Source: Aerococcus agrisoli (lineage in GTDB: Bacteria > Bacillota > Bacilli > Lactobacillales > Aerococcaceae). From it: a stretch of 33,629 nucleotides of DNA. Location: the NCBI RefSeq assembly GCF_003797145.1, contig NZ_RKMG01000018.1, positions 10,427 through 44,055 on the forward strand, given 5' to 3'. Below the pieces are notes generated by a model. It did no database searches. It was not told the origin of the DNA and saw only the letters and a program-made list of their open reading frames with translations. The position numbers were made by a program, and so were the translations under genes. This document shows, piece by piece, positions 1-7,511 of this stretch; position 1 is the stretch's first letter; each line of letters opens with the position of its first letter.

Positions 1-18
1 ATAAATTTATACCTTAGT

Positions 19-62
19 AAAAGAAGAGAACATTTCTATTATGAATTGTTCTCTTCTTTTTT
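19..62 (+). terminator. Intrinsic terminator of the gene left of the window
   Basis: A perfect 14-bp inverted repeat (19-32 with 47-60, GAAGAGAACA / TGTTCTCTTC core) is followed by a run of T. It most likely ends the transcript of a gene lying before the window. Since A runs precede the stem, it could also act on the minus strand. Confidence 0.8.
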
Positions 63-120
63 ATTGGCTTTTGTCCCAGTCCCTTTTTTAATGCGAAAAA
101 TTTATTCAGTGTACTTTTTC

Positions 121-157
121 TTCAGGAAGACCGTGACCTTATGTTACAATATCCTAG
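121..157 (+). promoter_or_regulatory. Promoter of truB-ribF
   Basis: An extended -10 element, TG at 142-143 then TACAAT at 145-150, precedes truB. The -35 region (about 121-127) matches consensus poorly, as is common for extended -10 promoters. The predicted start near 157 gives a very short leader before the GAGGTGA ribosome site at 162-168. Confidence 0.55.
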
Positions 158-172
158 ATATGAGGTGAGTAA

Positions 173-1084
173 ATGGACGGAATTTTACCTTTATGGAAAG
201 AACGCGGTATGACGAGTCATGACTGTGTTTTTAAGGTGAGAAAAATATTACATATGAAAAAAGTCGGACATACAGGAACACTAGATCCTAATGTCGATGG
301 CGTACTCCCAATTTGCTTAGGCAGTGGGACAAAATTAGTAGAACTATTAATGGATAAAACCAAAGTTTACACCGGTGAAATTACTTTTGGTTTTGCGACG
401 ACAACTGAAGATTTAGACGGTGAAATTGTGACAGAGCAAACAATTGAAAATGCCATCCCTGATGAAACAATTCAAGAAGCCATGCAACAATTAACAGGAC
501 ACATTGTTCAAATACCACCGATGTTTTCAGCGATTAAAGTAAATGGTAAACGTCTATATGAGTACGCACGAGAAGGTATAGAAGTCGAACGACCTGAACA
601 TCCGGTTTATGTCGATGCATTTGAAATGGCTAGTGCTTCGAGCTTGATTGATGGTCGCCAAAGTTTTCAATTTAAAGTTGTCTGCGGTAAAGGGACATAT
701 GTTCGAACCCTAGCTAGTGACTTAGGTCAAGCACTTGGTGTACCTGCTACCATGACTAGCCTAACGAGAGCGGCGTCTACGCCATTTAAACAAGAAGACT
801 GCCTAACCCTTGACCAACTACGTGAAGCAGTTGAAAACGACGATTTTTCATGGCTAGTAAGCATTGAAGAATCATTATCAGCGTATCCACAGTGGCACGT
901 ACCTTCAAGTGAAACGATGTTACACAAATTAATAGATAATGGTTCAGTATTAGATTTAAGTGTCTTACCAAGTGAATTACAAGCTCAATTGCCAGTGACC
1001 GTCTTTTTAGACGATAAAATCAAGGCATTATACGACTTACATCCATCAAAAGATGGTAAGATTAAACCGACAAAAATGTTCTAA
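173..1084 (+). CDS. truB: tRNA pseudouridine(55) synthase TruB
   Basis: TruB converts U55 of the T-loop of tRNAs to pseudouridine in the cytoplasm. The 303-residue protein carries the family motif HTGTLDP at residues 33-39, in which Asp38 is the expected catalytic nucleophile, followed by the usual GVLPICLG stretch. A second conserved block, KGTYVRTLASDLG, lies near residues 174-186. Length is normal for the family. The start is set by GAGGTGA at 162-168, only 4 nt before the ATG. ribF follows 23 nt downstream in the same direction, the common truB-ribF pairing of Firmicutes. The residue after the catalytic block is NVDG rather than the more usual xATG, which is a minor variation. Identification is firm. 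Confidence 0.96.
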   Translation: MDGILPLWKERGMTSHDCVFKVRKILHMKKVGHTGTLDPNVDGVLPICLGSGTKLVELLMDKTKVYTGEITFGFATTTEDLDGEIVTEQTIENAIPDETIQEAMQQLTGHIVQIPPMFSAIKVNGKRLYEYAREGIEVERPEHPVYVDAFEMASASSLIDGRQSFQFKVVCGKGTYVRTLASDLGQALGVPATMTSLTRAASTPFKQEDCLTLDQLREAVENDDFSWLVSIEESLSAYPQWHVPSSETMLHKLIDNGSVLDLSVLPSELQAQLPVTVFLDDKIKALYDLHPSKDGKIKPTKMF

Positions 1085-1107
1085 TGAATAGATAGGGAAG
1101 GTAATTT

Positions 1108-2067
1108 ATGGAGACAATATATTTACACCATCCATACAAACAAGCAGACATCTACCCAGGTAAAATTGTACTGGCGTTAGGTTTCTTCGACGGGGTACAC
1201 AGAGGACACCAAGCAGTCATTGAAGCAGCGCGCAAAGAAGCGACGCGTTTGCAATTACCATTGGCTGTGATGACTTTTAATATGGCACCACGTATTATGT
1301 ACCAACAAATTCGCCCAGAAGAGGTAACGTATTTAACCACGATGGTTGAAAAACAACGTTTAATGGCTCAATTTGGCGTGGATTACTTATATGTAGCCCA
1401 ATTAACATCTGCTTTTTCAAAACAAGCACCTCAAGACTTTGTTGATCAATATATGGTTGGTTTAAATGCCCAATCGGTTGTAGCCGGTTTTGATTATACG
1501 TATGGTAAAAAAGACGTTGCCAATATGACAACATTGCGCGATCATAGCCAAGGTCGCTTCGAAATCATCGAAGTGCCTCAATTAGCCGATGAAGACGGCA
1601 AAGTTGGATCGACTGAAATTCGTCAAGATTTGGATACAGGATTATTACAACATGCCAATGAAAAACTAGGCTATATTTATAGTCTTGACGGCATTGTTGT
1701 ACATGGGGAAAAACGTGGACGACAAATGGGCTTTCCAACAGCTAATTTAATGATTCCAAGTGAATCATTAATCCCAAAAGAAGGTGTTTATGTCGTAGAA
1801 ATGTTACTTAACGGTAGTGTATATCAAGGTGTTGCTTCAATCGGTACCAATATTACCTTTGGTGAAAATCGCAAACGTACTGTTGAAATCTTCTTACTTG
1901 ATTTCCATCATGAAATTTATGGGGAAGAAGTCACAGTTTATTGGCATCAATACTTACGTCCAGAATTAAAATTTGACGGTATGGAAAGTTTAATTGCCAA
2001 AATGAACGACGATGCTACGCAAGCAAAAACTTATTTAGAAGATCATTCACCATATAAAAAAGCGTAA
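1108..2067 (+). CDS. ribF: Bifunctional riboflavin kinase / FMN adenylyltransferase
   Basis: RibF phosphorylates riboflavin to FMN and then adenylates FMN to FAD. The N-terminal nucleotidyltransferase domain (about residues 18-180) shows LGFFDGVHRGH, with the HxGH signature at residues 31-34, and STEIRQDL near its end. The C-terminal flavokinase domain (about 185-308) shows GFPTANL at residues 208-214. The length of 319 residues matches the two-domain enzyme. The ribosome site AGGGAAGG (1094-1101) is 6 nt before the ATG. Cotranscribed with truB, and a hairpin terminator follows the stop within a few bases. Its flavin products would serve the nitroreductase and GlpO encoded in this window, but that is only a biochemical link. 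Confidence 0.95.
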   Translation: METIYLHHPYKQADIYPGKIVLALGFFDGVHRGHQAVIEAARKEATRLQLPLAVMTFNMAPRIMYQQIRPEEVTYLTTMVEKQRLMAQFGVDYLYVAQLTSAFSKQAPQDFVDQYMVGLNAQSVVAGFDYTYGKKDVANMTTLRDHSQGRFEIIEVPQLADEDGKVGSTEIRQDLDTGLLQHANEKLGYIYSLDGIVVHGEKRGRQMGFPTANLMIPSESLIPKEGVYVVEMLLNGSVYQGVASIGTNITFGENRKRTVEIFLLDFHHEIYGEEVTVYWHQYLRPELKFDGMESLIAKMNDDATQAKTYLEDHSPYKKA

Positions 2068-2072
2068 TACTT

Positions 2073-2122
2073 AAAAAGACAAAATGGAACCATTTGAATA
2101 TTGGGTCTACTTTGTCTTTTTT
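2073..2122 (+). terminator. Terminator after truB-ribF
   Basis: AAAAAGACAAA (2073-2083) pairs with TTTGTCTTTTT (2111-2121), ending in a T run. The intervening sequence contains a second small hairpin (AAATGG / CCATTT, 2082-2095). Confidence 0.75.
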
Positions 2123-2148
2123 GCCGCTAATATATATTCATATAATTC

Positions 2149-2177
2149 TTGGACAACATCCAAAAAAAGCGTAAAAT
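2149..2177 (+). promoter_or_regulatory. Promoter of the M20 amidohydrolase gene
   Basis: TTGGAC (2149-2154), a 17-bp spacer and TAAAAT (2172-2177) form a good sigma-A promoter. It lies between the ribF terminator and the ribosome site at 2198-2202, so it supports the downstream ATG at 2210. Confidence 0.75.
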
Positions 2178-2209
2178 TAATATGTAAAAATGAAAATGGA
2201 GGAATTGAA

Positions 2210-3397
2210 ATGACTTATTTAGAACGTGCACAAGCATTATTTGATGATGCGGTTAAAGTTCGCCGTCAATTACATGAAAATCCTGAGGTTGGTTTTGAAT
2301 TACCGGAAACAGCCAAATTAGTGAAAGCAAAACTTGATGAATTCGGGATTGCTTATCAAAATGTAGGAGACACATATGGTATTACCGGTACACTTGGAGA
2401 TTCTGCTAAGGGTAAAACATTGTTATTACGTGCTGATATGGATGCTTTAGCAATCACTGAAAAATCCCAATCTGTATGTACTTCTAAAAATGAAAATGGT
2501 CATTTATGTGGCCATGACATGCATACCACCATTTTGTTGATGGTCTTGAAAATGTTGAAAGAAAATGAAGACCAATTAGAAGGTCAAATTAAATTCTTAT
2601 TCCAACCAGCTGAAGAAACCTTAAATGGTGGACGCGTAATGGTAGAACAAGGTATTCTAGAAAATCCTGCACCAGATGCTGGTATGGCATTACATATGTG
2701 GCCAAATGGTGACAAGGTTGATGTTGAAATTCATAAAACGGCTGCGCTAGCTTCAGCACTAAATTTCCGTATTACAATTAAAGGTGTTGGTGCCCATGGT
2801 GCGATGCCAAATAACGGTATTGATCCAGTCTTCGTTGCTAGTCAAATTATCAATGGTGCGAATGGTATTTTAGCTCGTGAATTACCATCAAATAAAGGTG
2901 CCTCATTATCAATGGGTTACATCAATGCACCCGGTGGGGCAATTAACGTTATTCCTGACACAGTAATCTTAGAAGGTACTTCACGTTCATTATTCCCTGA
3001 ATCAGCAGCACATGTTGCAGAACGTTTACCTGAAATCGTTGAGCATATTGGTAAAGCATTCCGTGCAGAAACTGAATTTGAAGTCATGGCAAACTGTCCA
3101 GCATTAATCAATACTGAAGAACTTTCATCACAAGTAATGGCATCTGCTAAAGAAGCTTTAGGCGACAAATATGACGTTGTAAATGTGCCATCATACTTAG
3201 CATCTGAAGATTATGCGCATATTGCAAGCAAGTTACCAGAATCTTGCTACTTCTTTGTAGGCTGTCCATTACCAGATGCTGACGGCAAAGTATATCCTGT
3301 ACACCACCCATTGGTACAATTTAACGAAGAAGCTTTAATCGTTGGATCAGCAACAATGGCTACAGCAGCAACAAACTGGTTACGTGATAACAAATAA
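2210..3397 (+). CDS. M20 (M20D) family metal-dependent amidohydrolase
   Basis: A zinc-type amidohydrolase of the M20D group, which removes acyl groups from N-acyl amino acids or related amides; the substrate cannot be read from sequence. Visible motifs are LLRADMDAL (near residue 70), HLCGHDMHT with probable metal ligands Cys100 and His102, FQPAEE ending at Glu135-Glu136, ALHMWP, and the dimerisation-domain motif GVGAHGAMPNNGIDP. The ATG at 2210 is chosen because GGAGG (2198-2202) sits 7 nt before it and a promoter lies just upstream. The reading frame stays open to 2084, but that part overlaps the ribF terminator. The protein is then 395 residues, normal for the family. It is a single-gene unit with its own promoter and terminator. 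N-acetyl-diaminopimelate deacetylase, hippurate hydrolase or aminoacylase are the alternatives. Confidence 0.88.
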   Translation: MTYLERAQALFDDAVKVRRQLHENPEVGFELPETAKLVKAKLDEFGIAYQNVGDTYGITGTLGDSAKGKTLLLRADMDALAITEKSQSVCTSKNENGHLCGHDMHTTILLMVLKMLKENEDQLEGQIKFLFQPAEETLNGGRVMVEQGILENPAPDAGMALHMWPNGDKVDVEIHKTAALASALNFRITIKGVGAHGAMPNNGIDPVFVASQIINGANGILARELPSNKGASLSMGYINAPGGAINVIPDTVILEGTSRSLFPESAAHVAERLPEIVEHIGKAFRAETEFEVMANCPALINTEELSSQVMASAKEALGDKYDVVNVPSYLASEDYAHIASKLPESCYFFVGCPLPDADGKVYPVHHPLVQFNEEALIVGSATMATAATNWLRDNK

Positions 3398-3413
3398 AAT
3401 ATTCATCCATATT

Positions 3414-3444
3414 AAAAGGACTGGGTTAAAATCCAGTCCTTTTT
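3414..3444 (+). terminator. Terminator after the M20 gene
   Basis: An 11-bp stem (AAAAGGACTGG, 3414-3424, with CCAGTCCTTTT, 3433-3443) and a T run 17 bp after the stop codon. Confidence 0.88.
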
Positions 3445-3486
3445 AATGAATACGTTTTGGACAAGTTTGTACTAAAAATACAAAAC

Positions 3487-3549
3487 TTATGCGTGAAATA
3501 TCGAACAAACTAGGGGTATTTTGCCCGATATTTCACTTTAATAGCATAA
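3487..3549. repeat. Extended imperfect inverted repeat upstream of the nitroreductase gene
   Basis: GTGAAATATCG (3493-3503) is perfectly repeated in inverse at 3526-3536. The outer arms continue as TTATGC (3487-3492) and GCATAA (3544-3549) after a 7-nt asymmetric bulge. There is no T run, so this is not an ordinary terminator. It lies upstream of the promoter at 3575 and would not be in the nitroreductase mRNA. It may be an operator-like site or a small extragenic repeat element. Confidence 0.6.
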
Positions 3550-3574
3550 CCTTGTGTTTTTTCGAACAAATAAA

Positions 3575-3603
3575 TTGACTCTTAAAAAGTAAGTAGGTAA
3601 GAT
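3575..3603 (+). promoter_or_regulatory. Promoter of the nitroreductase gene
   Basis: TTGACT (3575-3580) and TAAGAT (3598-3603) with a 17-bp spacer, close to the sigma-A consensus. The leader is about 57 nt. Confidence 0.78.
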
Positions 3604-3666
3604 AAAACTAGTTCAAAATTACAAAATGATTTTGGAAATTTCAAAAAAGAAAGAGGATTTAATCAC

Positions 3667-4263
3667 ATGTCAAAATTTGTTGAATTATTAGAAACTCGTC
3701 GTTCTCAATACGTTATCGGTGCGAACACTGATGTTACAGCTGCACAAGTTGCTGAAGCTTTGAAAGACGTTGTACCTCACGTACCTACAGCTTTCAACTC
3801 TCAATCAAGCCGTTTAGTAGTTGTATCTGGTGAAAATAACGAAAAACTTTGGGACTTGATTAAAGATGTTCAATCTTCTGTTTTACCTGAAGAAGTATTC
3901 GCTAACATGGCACCAATTATGGACGGCGCACGTGCTGCAGTAGGTACTGTATTGTTCTTCGAAGACCGCGATGCTGTTGACAATGGTATCCCAGCTAACG
4001 ACGAACGTCGTTACGTATACAAAAACCATGCATCTGCAAACGCACAATTCGCTACTTGGTTAACATTAACTGAATTAGGCTTAGGTGCAACTTTACAACA
4101 TTTCAACATTGGCTACGAACAAGGCTTTGACCGTGCCATCCGTGAATTATTAGACTTACCAGAATCATGGGAATTAATTGGTGAAATGCCATTTGGTTCA
4201 ATTGAAGCGCCAGCTGCTCCGAAAGAAGTAATCGCTGCTGACGAACAAGTAATTTTAAAATAA
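3667..4263 (+). CDS. FMN-dependent nitroreductase family protein (Frm2/Hbn1-like)
   Basis: A nitroreductase-fold flavoenzyme that would reduce nitroaromatic or quinone-like compounds with NAD(P)H; the natural substrate is unknown. The 198-residue protein starts with the FMN-phosphate binding pattern LLETRRSQY (Arg11, Arg12, Ser13). Near the C terminus it has the LPESWELIGEMPFGSI block typical of the group that includes yeast Frm2 and Hbn1. There is no signal peptide, so it is cytoplasmic. The ribosome site AAAGAGG lies about 8 nt upstream of the ATG. Repeated use of a few favoured codons and a near-consensus promoter suggest high expression. It is monocistronic, with a convergent terminator shared with the AraC gene. 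Role in redox or oxidative stress is plausible but inferred. Confidence 0.88.
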   Translation: MSKFVELLETRRSQYVIGANTDVTAAQVAEALKDVVPHVPTAFNSQSSRLVVVSGENNEKLWDLIKDVQSSVLPEEVFANMAPIMDGARAAVGTVLFFEDRDAVDNGIPANDERRYVYKNHASANAQFATWLTLTELGLGATLQHFNIGYEQGFDRAIRELLDLPESWELIGEMPFGSIEAPAAPKEVIAADEQVILK

Positions 4264-4294
4264 TCAAATAAATCTCCTCTTATATAACTGAGGC

Positions 4295-4333
4295 AAAAAT
4301 GGATCACTTGCTTAATGCAGTGATCCATTTTTT
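4295..4333. terminator. Bidirectional terminator between nitroreductase and AraC genes
   Basis: AAAAATGGATCACT (4295-4308) pairs with AGTGATCCATTTTT (4319-4332). A and T runs on both sides let it serve both convergent genes. Confidence 0.9.
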
Positions 4334-4339
4334 GTTTTA

Positions 4340-5164
4340 TTATTTTAATTTCCGATATTGCATAGGACTTACTTGATAAGTTTTCTTGAAAACTTTACTA
4401 AAGGCTAGGGGATCTGTAAACCCAACCGAGGTGGCGATTTGTGAGATCGTTAAACTTGACTTGGTCAGCAAATCACAGCTTTTCTCCATTTTTACCATTA
4501 AGATGTAATCTTTAATTGATTGACCAGTTTCTTCCTTAAATATTTTGTAGAGATAACTACGGTTTAAATTCAATTTTTCAGCAATTGTAGCTACCTGTAA
4601 TGGCGTATCATACTGGCTATGAATAATTTTTAAAGCTTGCTTCATATACTTTTTATGGTTGTTATGACCTTCTCTTCCATCTTGATTAGGAAATTCCTCA
4701 ATTAAATAGGCTAACAATTTATATAATTCACCAATAATTTCTAATTCATTACTTTCAGTAAATTTTTTATCAGCATATGCAATTAATCGATACATTTGTT
4801 CTAAAATTTTAGAGTTTGCTAGACTTGTCGCAAAACATTTTTCCATAAGACTAGATTGGTGGAGAATGCCTTCTGCTTTAGATCCAGAAAAGCCAACCCA
4901 AATATAGGACCATGGTGTTTCATTATCTGCTTGATAGTAGGTAACAACATCTTTCGGCAGGATAAATATATCTCCTGCATGCAAAGCGGTTACTTGATCA
5001 TGAATGGTGAATTGGCCACTGCCTTCAATAATGTAGTGCAAAACATAGTCGTTACGAACACTTGGACCGAAGGCATAATTTGGCGGGCATGACTCATAAC
5101 CATAGTGATCAATATTTAAATCAAAATTATTGTTATCAAATTCATTGTATGTATTTAAAGTCAT
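4340..5164 (-). CDS. msmR: AraC-family regulator of the raffinose/msm operon
   Basis: A DNA-binding activator with an N-terminal cupin-like sugar-sensing domain (about residues 15-150, containing GSGQFTIHDQVTALHAGDIF) and a C-terminal double helix-turn-helix (about 172-274). The conserved stretch is TISQIATSVGFTDPLAFSKVFKKTYQVSPMQYR, given here only to about residue 270. The length of 274 residues is typical of MsmR/RafR regulators of streptococci. It is divergent from aga, with 136 bp between the start codons, the same placement as msmR in the Streptococcus mutans msm locus. The ribosome site GGGAGG (complement of 5174-5179) supports the ATG at 5164. It probably activates aga-msmEFG-gtfA-msmK in response to an alpha-galactoside such as melibiose or raffinose. 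Two 21-bp-spaced repeats overlapping its own promoter suggest autoregulation. The name is by context and similarity of layout. Confidence 0.88.
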   Translation of the reverse strand: MTLNTYNEFDNNNFDLNIDHYGYESCPPNYAFGPSVRNDYVLHYIIEGSGQFTIHDQVTALHAGDIFILPKDVVTYYQADNETPWSYIWVGFSGSKAEGILHQSSLMEKCFATSLANSKILEQMYRLIAYADKKFTESNELEIIGELYKLLAYLIEEFPNQDGREGHNNHKKYMKQALKIIHSQYDTPLQVATIAEKLNLNRSYLYKIFKEETGQSIKDYILMVKMEKSCDLLTKSSLTISQIATSVGFTDPLAFSKVFKKTYQVSPMQYRKLK

Positions 5165-5187
5165 TTTTCACGCCTCCCTAATTAGGC

Positions 5188-5224
5188 AACATTATACCAT
5201 GTTTAGGAAACATTATGCCATTTG
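5188..5224. promoter_or_regulatory. AraC-gene promoter with two direct repeats (candidate AraC sites)
   Basis: AACATTATACCATGTT (5188-5203) and AACATTATGCCATTTG (5209-5224) are direct repeats spaced 21 bp, two helical turns, the usual arrangement for AraC-type dimers. On the minus strand the first copy contains TATAAT (5191-5196), the likely -10 of the regulator gene, so binding there could control the regulator itself as well as aga. Confidence 0.6.
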
Positions 5225-5237
5225 TAAAGCGCTTACT
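5224..5237. promoter_or_regulatory. cre-like site in the aga promoter region
   Basis: GTAAAGCGCTTACT keeps the AAGCGCTT core of CcpA sites but is degenerate at the outer positions. It lies between the AraC repeats and aga, where catabolite repression of the operon would be expected. Confidence 0.5.
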
Positions 5238-5241
5238 TATT

Positions 5242-5270
5242 GGTAAACTTTTAGTAAATAAATTAGTAAA
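5242..5270 (+). promoter_or_regulatory. Candidate GalR operator and aga promoter region
   Basis: GGTAAACTTTTAGTAAATA (5242-5260) fits a GTAAA-NN-TTTAGTAAA pattern also found between galR and galK at 16007-16020. TTAGTAAA is repeated at 5251-5258 and 5263-5270. No good -35/-10 pair is visible before aga; AATACT (5273-5278) is a possible weak -10, as expected of an activator-dependent promoter. Confidence 0.45.
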
Positions 5271-5300
5271 CCAATACTGATGGAACTAAAGGAGTAAATT

Positions 5301-7499
5301 ATGGCGCATTACATTTCATATGATGCAGAAACACAGGTCTTTCACCTGAGAAACGAACACATCTCTTACCTTTTAAGCGTTGAAGAGGGCGGCTTATTAA
5401 GTCATTTATACTTTGGTACGCGCATTGAACAATATCACGGTCAACGTAAATATCCTCGAATTGACCGCGGTTTCTCCGGAAATTTACCAGATAGTCTGGA
5501 GCGAGGGTATTCGCCAGATACTTTACTGAGAGAATATAGCGGTACTGGTGAAGGTGATTATCGTATACCAGCTATATTAGTTAGTCAGGAAAATGGCAGT
5601 CAAGCAACACGTTTTGTATATGATCGCTATGAAATCATTCCTGGAAAACCGCTACTGGAGGGGCTACCTTCAGCTTATATAGTTACAGAGGATGAAGCAG
5701 AAACACTCGTGGTTACGTTAGTAGATGCCTATGCAGGTCTTGAATTAGCCTTGTCTTACACCATTTACGCTGACCGTTCTGCGATTACGCGATCAGTAAA
5801 CTTACGCAACATTTCAACGAAACCAGTAACCATTGATAAAATTGCTTCTTTGGCATTGGATTTACCAGCTCAAGATTTTGATTTAATTTCCTTACCTGGG
5901 GCACATGTAAATGAACGCCATATCAATCGCCAGTCATTATCTTATGGGCAAACGCGCTTAGCGAGTCGACGAGGTACTTCTAGTCACCAAATGAATAACA
6001 CCATGATTTTAGCGCAACCACAAACGGATGAATTTAATGGTGAAGCGTATGGTTTTGCTTTGGTATATTCTGGTAATCATGCTTTAGAGATTGAACGTGA
6101 CCAAATCCAACAAACACGGGTGGTTATCGGGATTAATGAAGAACTATTTGCTTGGCAACTGGCATCCGGTGAAAACTTTCAAACACCAGAAGTCATCATG
6201 GTTTACGCCAACAAAGGTTTAAACCAGATGAGTCAAACCTTCCATGGCTTGATTCGTGACCGTGTAGCACGTGGCAAACACCAACATGCTTTACGTCCAA
6301 TTTTAGTCAATAACTGGGAAGCTACTTATTTTGACTTCAACGAAGAAAAATTACGACCTATTGTTGATGAAGCAAAAAATCTAGGCATAGAAATGTTTGT
6401 CCTTGATGATGGTTGGTTTGGCCACCGAGATAATGATGACAGTTCTTTAGGTGATTGGTTTGTAGATAACCGCAAGTTCCCTAAAGGTATTCGTCAATTT
6501 GCTGACTATGTACACCAACAAGATTTGAAATTTGGTTTATGGTTTGAACCAGAAATGATTTCTGAAGATTCAGAGCTTTTACGTAATCATCCTGATTATC
6601 GATTAGCTGTACCTGGTCGAACACCTTACCCAAGCCGCCAACAATTTGTACTTGATATCGGACGTAAAGAAGTCAGAGATAATGTGATTGCGCAAATCGA
6701 AAGCATTTTGGATGAAGGATATATTGATTACATCAAGTGGGATATGAACCGTCATATTTCAGATATCTATTCACCAAGTTTACCGTCAGATCGCCAAGGC
6801 GAAGTACTACATCGTTATACCTTAGGTTTATACGAAATGCTAGAGCACTTAACGACTAAGTATCCTGATATTTTGTGGGAAGGTTGTTCTGGTGGGGGTG
6901 GCCGCTTTGATGTAGGTTTCGCCTACTATATGCCACAATCATGGACAAGTGATAATACTGATGCAATTGCACGACTAAACATTCAATACGGTACATCGTT
7001 ATTTTATCCAACGTCACTCATGACGTCTCATGTATCAGCGGTGCCAAATCATCAAACAGGCCGTATCACACCTTTTGATACGCGTGGTGATGTCGCAATG
7101 AGTGGTGTGTTAGGTTACGAATTAGATTTAACACAATTGAGTAAGGCTGAGAAAGATTTGGTCAAAGCCCAAGTTGCAGTCTACAAGGATATTCGTCCAT
7201 TAGTGCAATATGGTAACTTCACACGATTAGAAAGTCCATTCGAAGGCAATGAAACGGCATGGATGTTTACCAATGACGATAAATCTGAAATTCTAGTCTT
7301 TACTTTTGGCGTTTTAAACACAGCACAACAATCCATTCATCAAGTGAAATTGCGTGGTCTTCAATCAGACAAGGTCTATGAAAATGTTGCGACCAAGGAA
7401 GTCGTAACTGGTAGTGAATTAGAATGGATGGGTTGGTATGAAGCACCGATGAAAGAAGATTTTGTTTCCCACCGTTATCATTTTAAAGCAATCAATTAG
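5301..7499 (+). CDS. aga: Alpha-galactosidase, GH36
   Basis: Hydrolyses terminal alpha-1,6-galactose from melibiose, raffinose and stachyose inside the cell. The 732-residue length matches the tetrameric GH36 enzymes of Firmicutes. Visible blocks are FVLDDGWFG, KFGLWFEPEMIS, YIKWDMNR with the nucleophile Asp481, CSGGGGRFD, and QSWTSDNTDA with the acid/base Asp551. The spacing of these two aspartates equals that in characterised bacterial GH36 enzymes. There is no signal peptide, so the substrate must be imported, consistent with the ABC transporter genes that follow. AAAGGAG (5288-5294) precedes the ATG. First gene of a tightly packed operon, with only 12 bp to msmE. Expression is likely set by the divergent AraC regulator, CcpA and possibly GalR. 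Confidence 0.96.
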   Translation: MAHYISYDAETQVFHLRNEHISYLLSVEEGGLLSHLYFGTRIEQYHGQRKYPRIDRGFSGNLPDSLERGYSPDTLLREYSGTGEGDYRIPAILVSQENGSQATRFVYDRYEIIPGKPLLEGLPSAYIVTEDEAETLVVTLVDAYAGLELALSYTIYADRSAITRSVNLRNISTKPVTIDKIASLALDLPAQDFDLISLPGAHVNERHINRQSLSYGQTRLASRRGTSSHQMNNTMILAQPQTDEFNGEAYGFALVYSGNHALEIERDQIQQTRVVIGINEELFAWQLASGENFQTPEVIMVYANKGLNQMSQTFHGLIRDRVARGKHQHALRPILVNNWEATYFDFNEEKLRPIVDEAKNLGIEMFVLDDGWFGHRDNDDSSLGDWFVDNRKFPKGIRQFADYVHQQDLKFGLWFEPEMISEDSELLRNHPDYRLAVPGRTPYPSRQQFVLDIGRKEVRDNVIAQIESILDEGYIDYIKWDMNRHISDIYSPSLPSDRQGEVLHRYTLGLYEMLEHLTTKYPDILWEGCSGGGGRFDVGFAYYMPQSWTSDNTDAIARLNIQYGTSLFYPTSLMTSHVSAVPNHQTGRITPFDTRGDVAMSGVLGYELDLTQLSKAEKDLVKAQVAVYKDIRPLVQYGNFTRLESPFEGNETAWMFTNDDKSEILVFTFGVLNTAQQSIHQVKLRGLQSDKVYENVATKEVVTGSELEWMGWYEAPMKEDFVSHRYHFKAIN

Positions 7500-7511
7500 G
7501 AGGAAAGTCGA

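Noticed and set aside
2084..2209. 42-codon N-terminal extension of the M20 amidohydrolase
   Set aside because: It overlaps the ribF terminator and the gene's own promoter; GGAGG and the family N terminus support ATG 2210.
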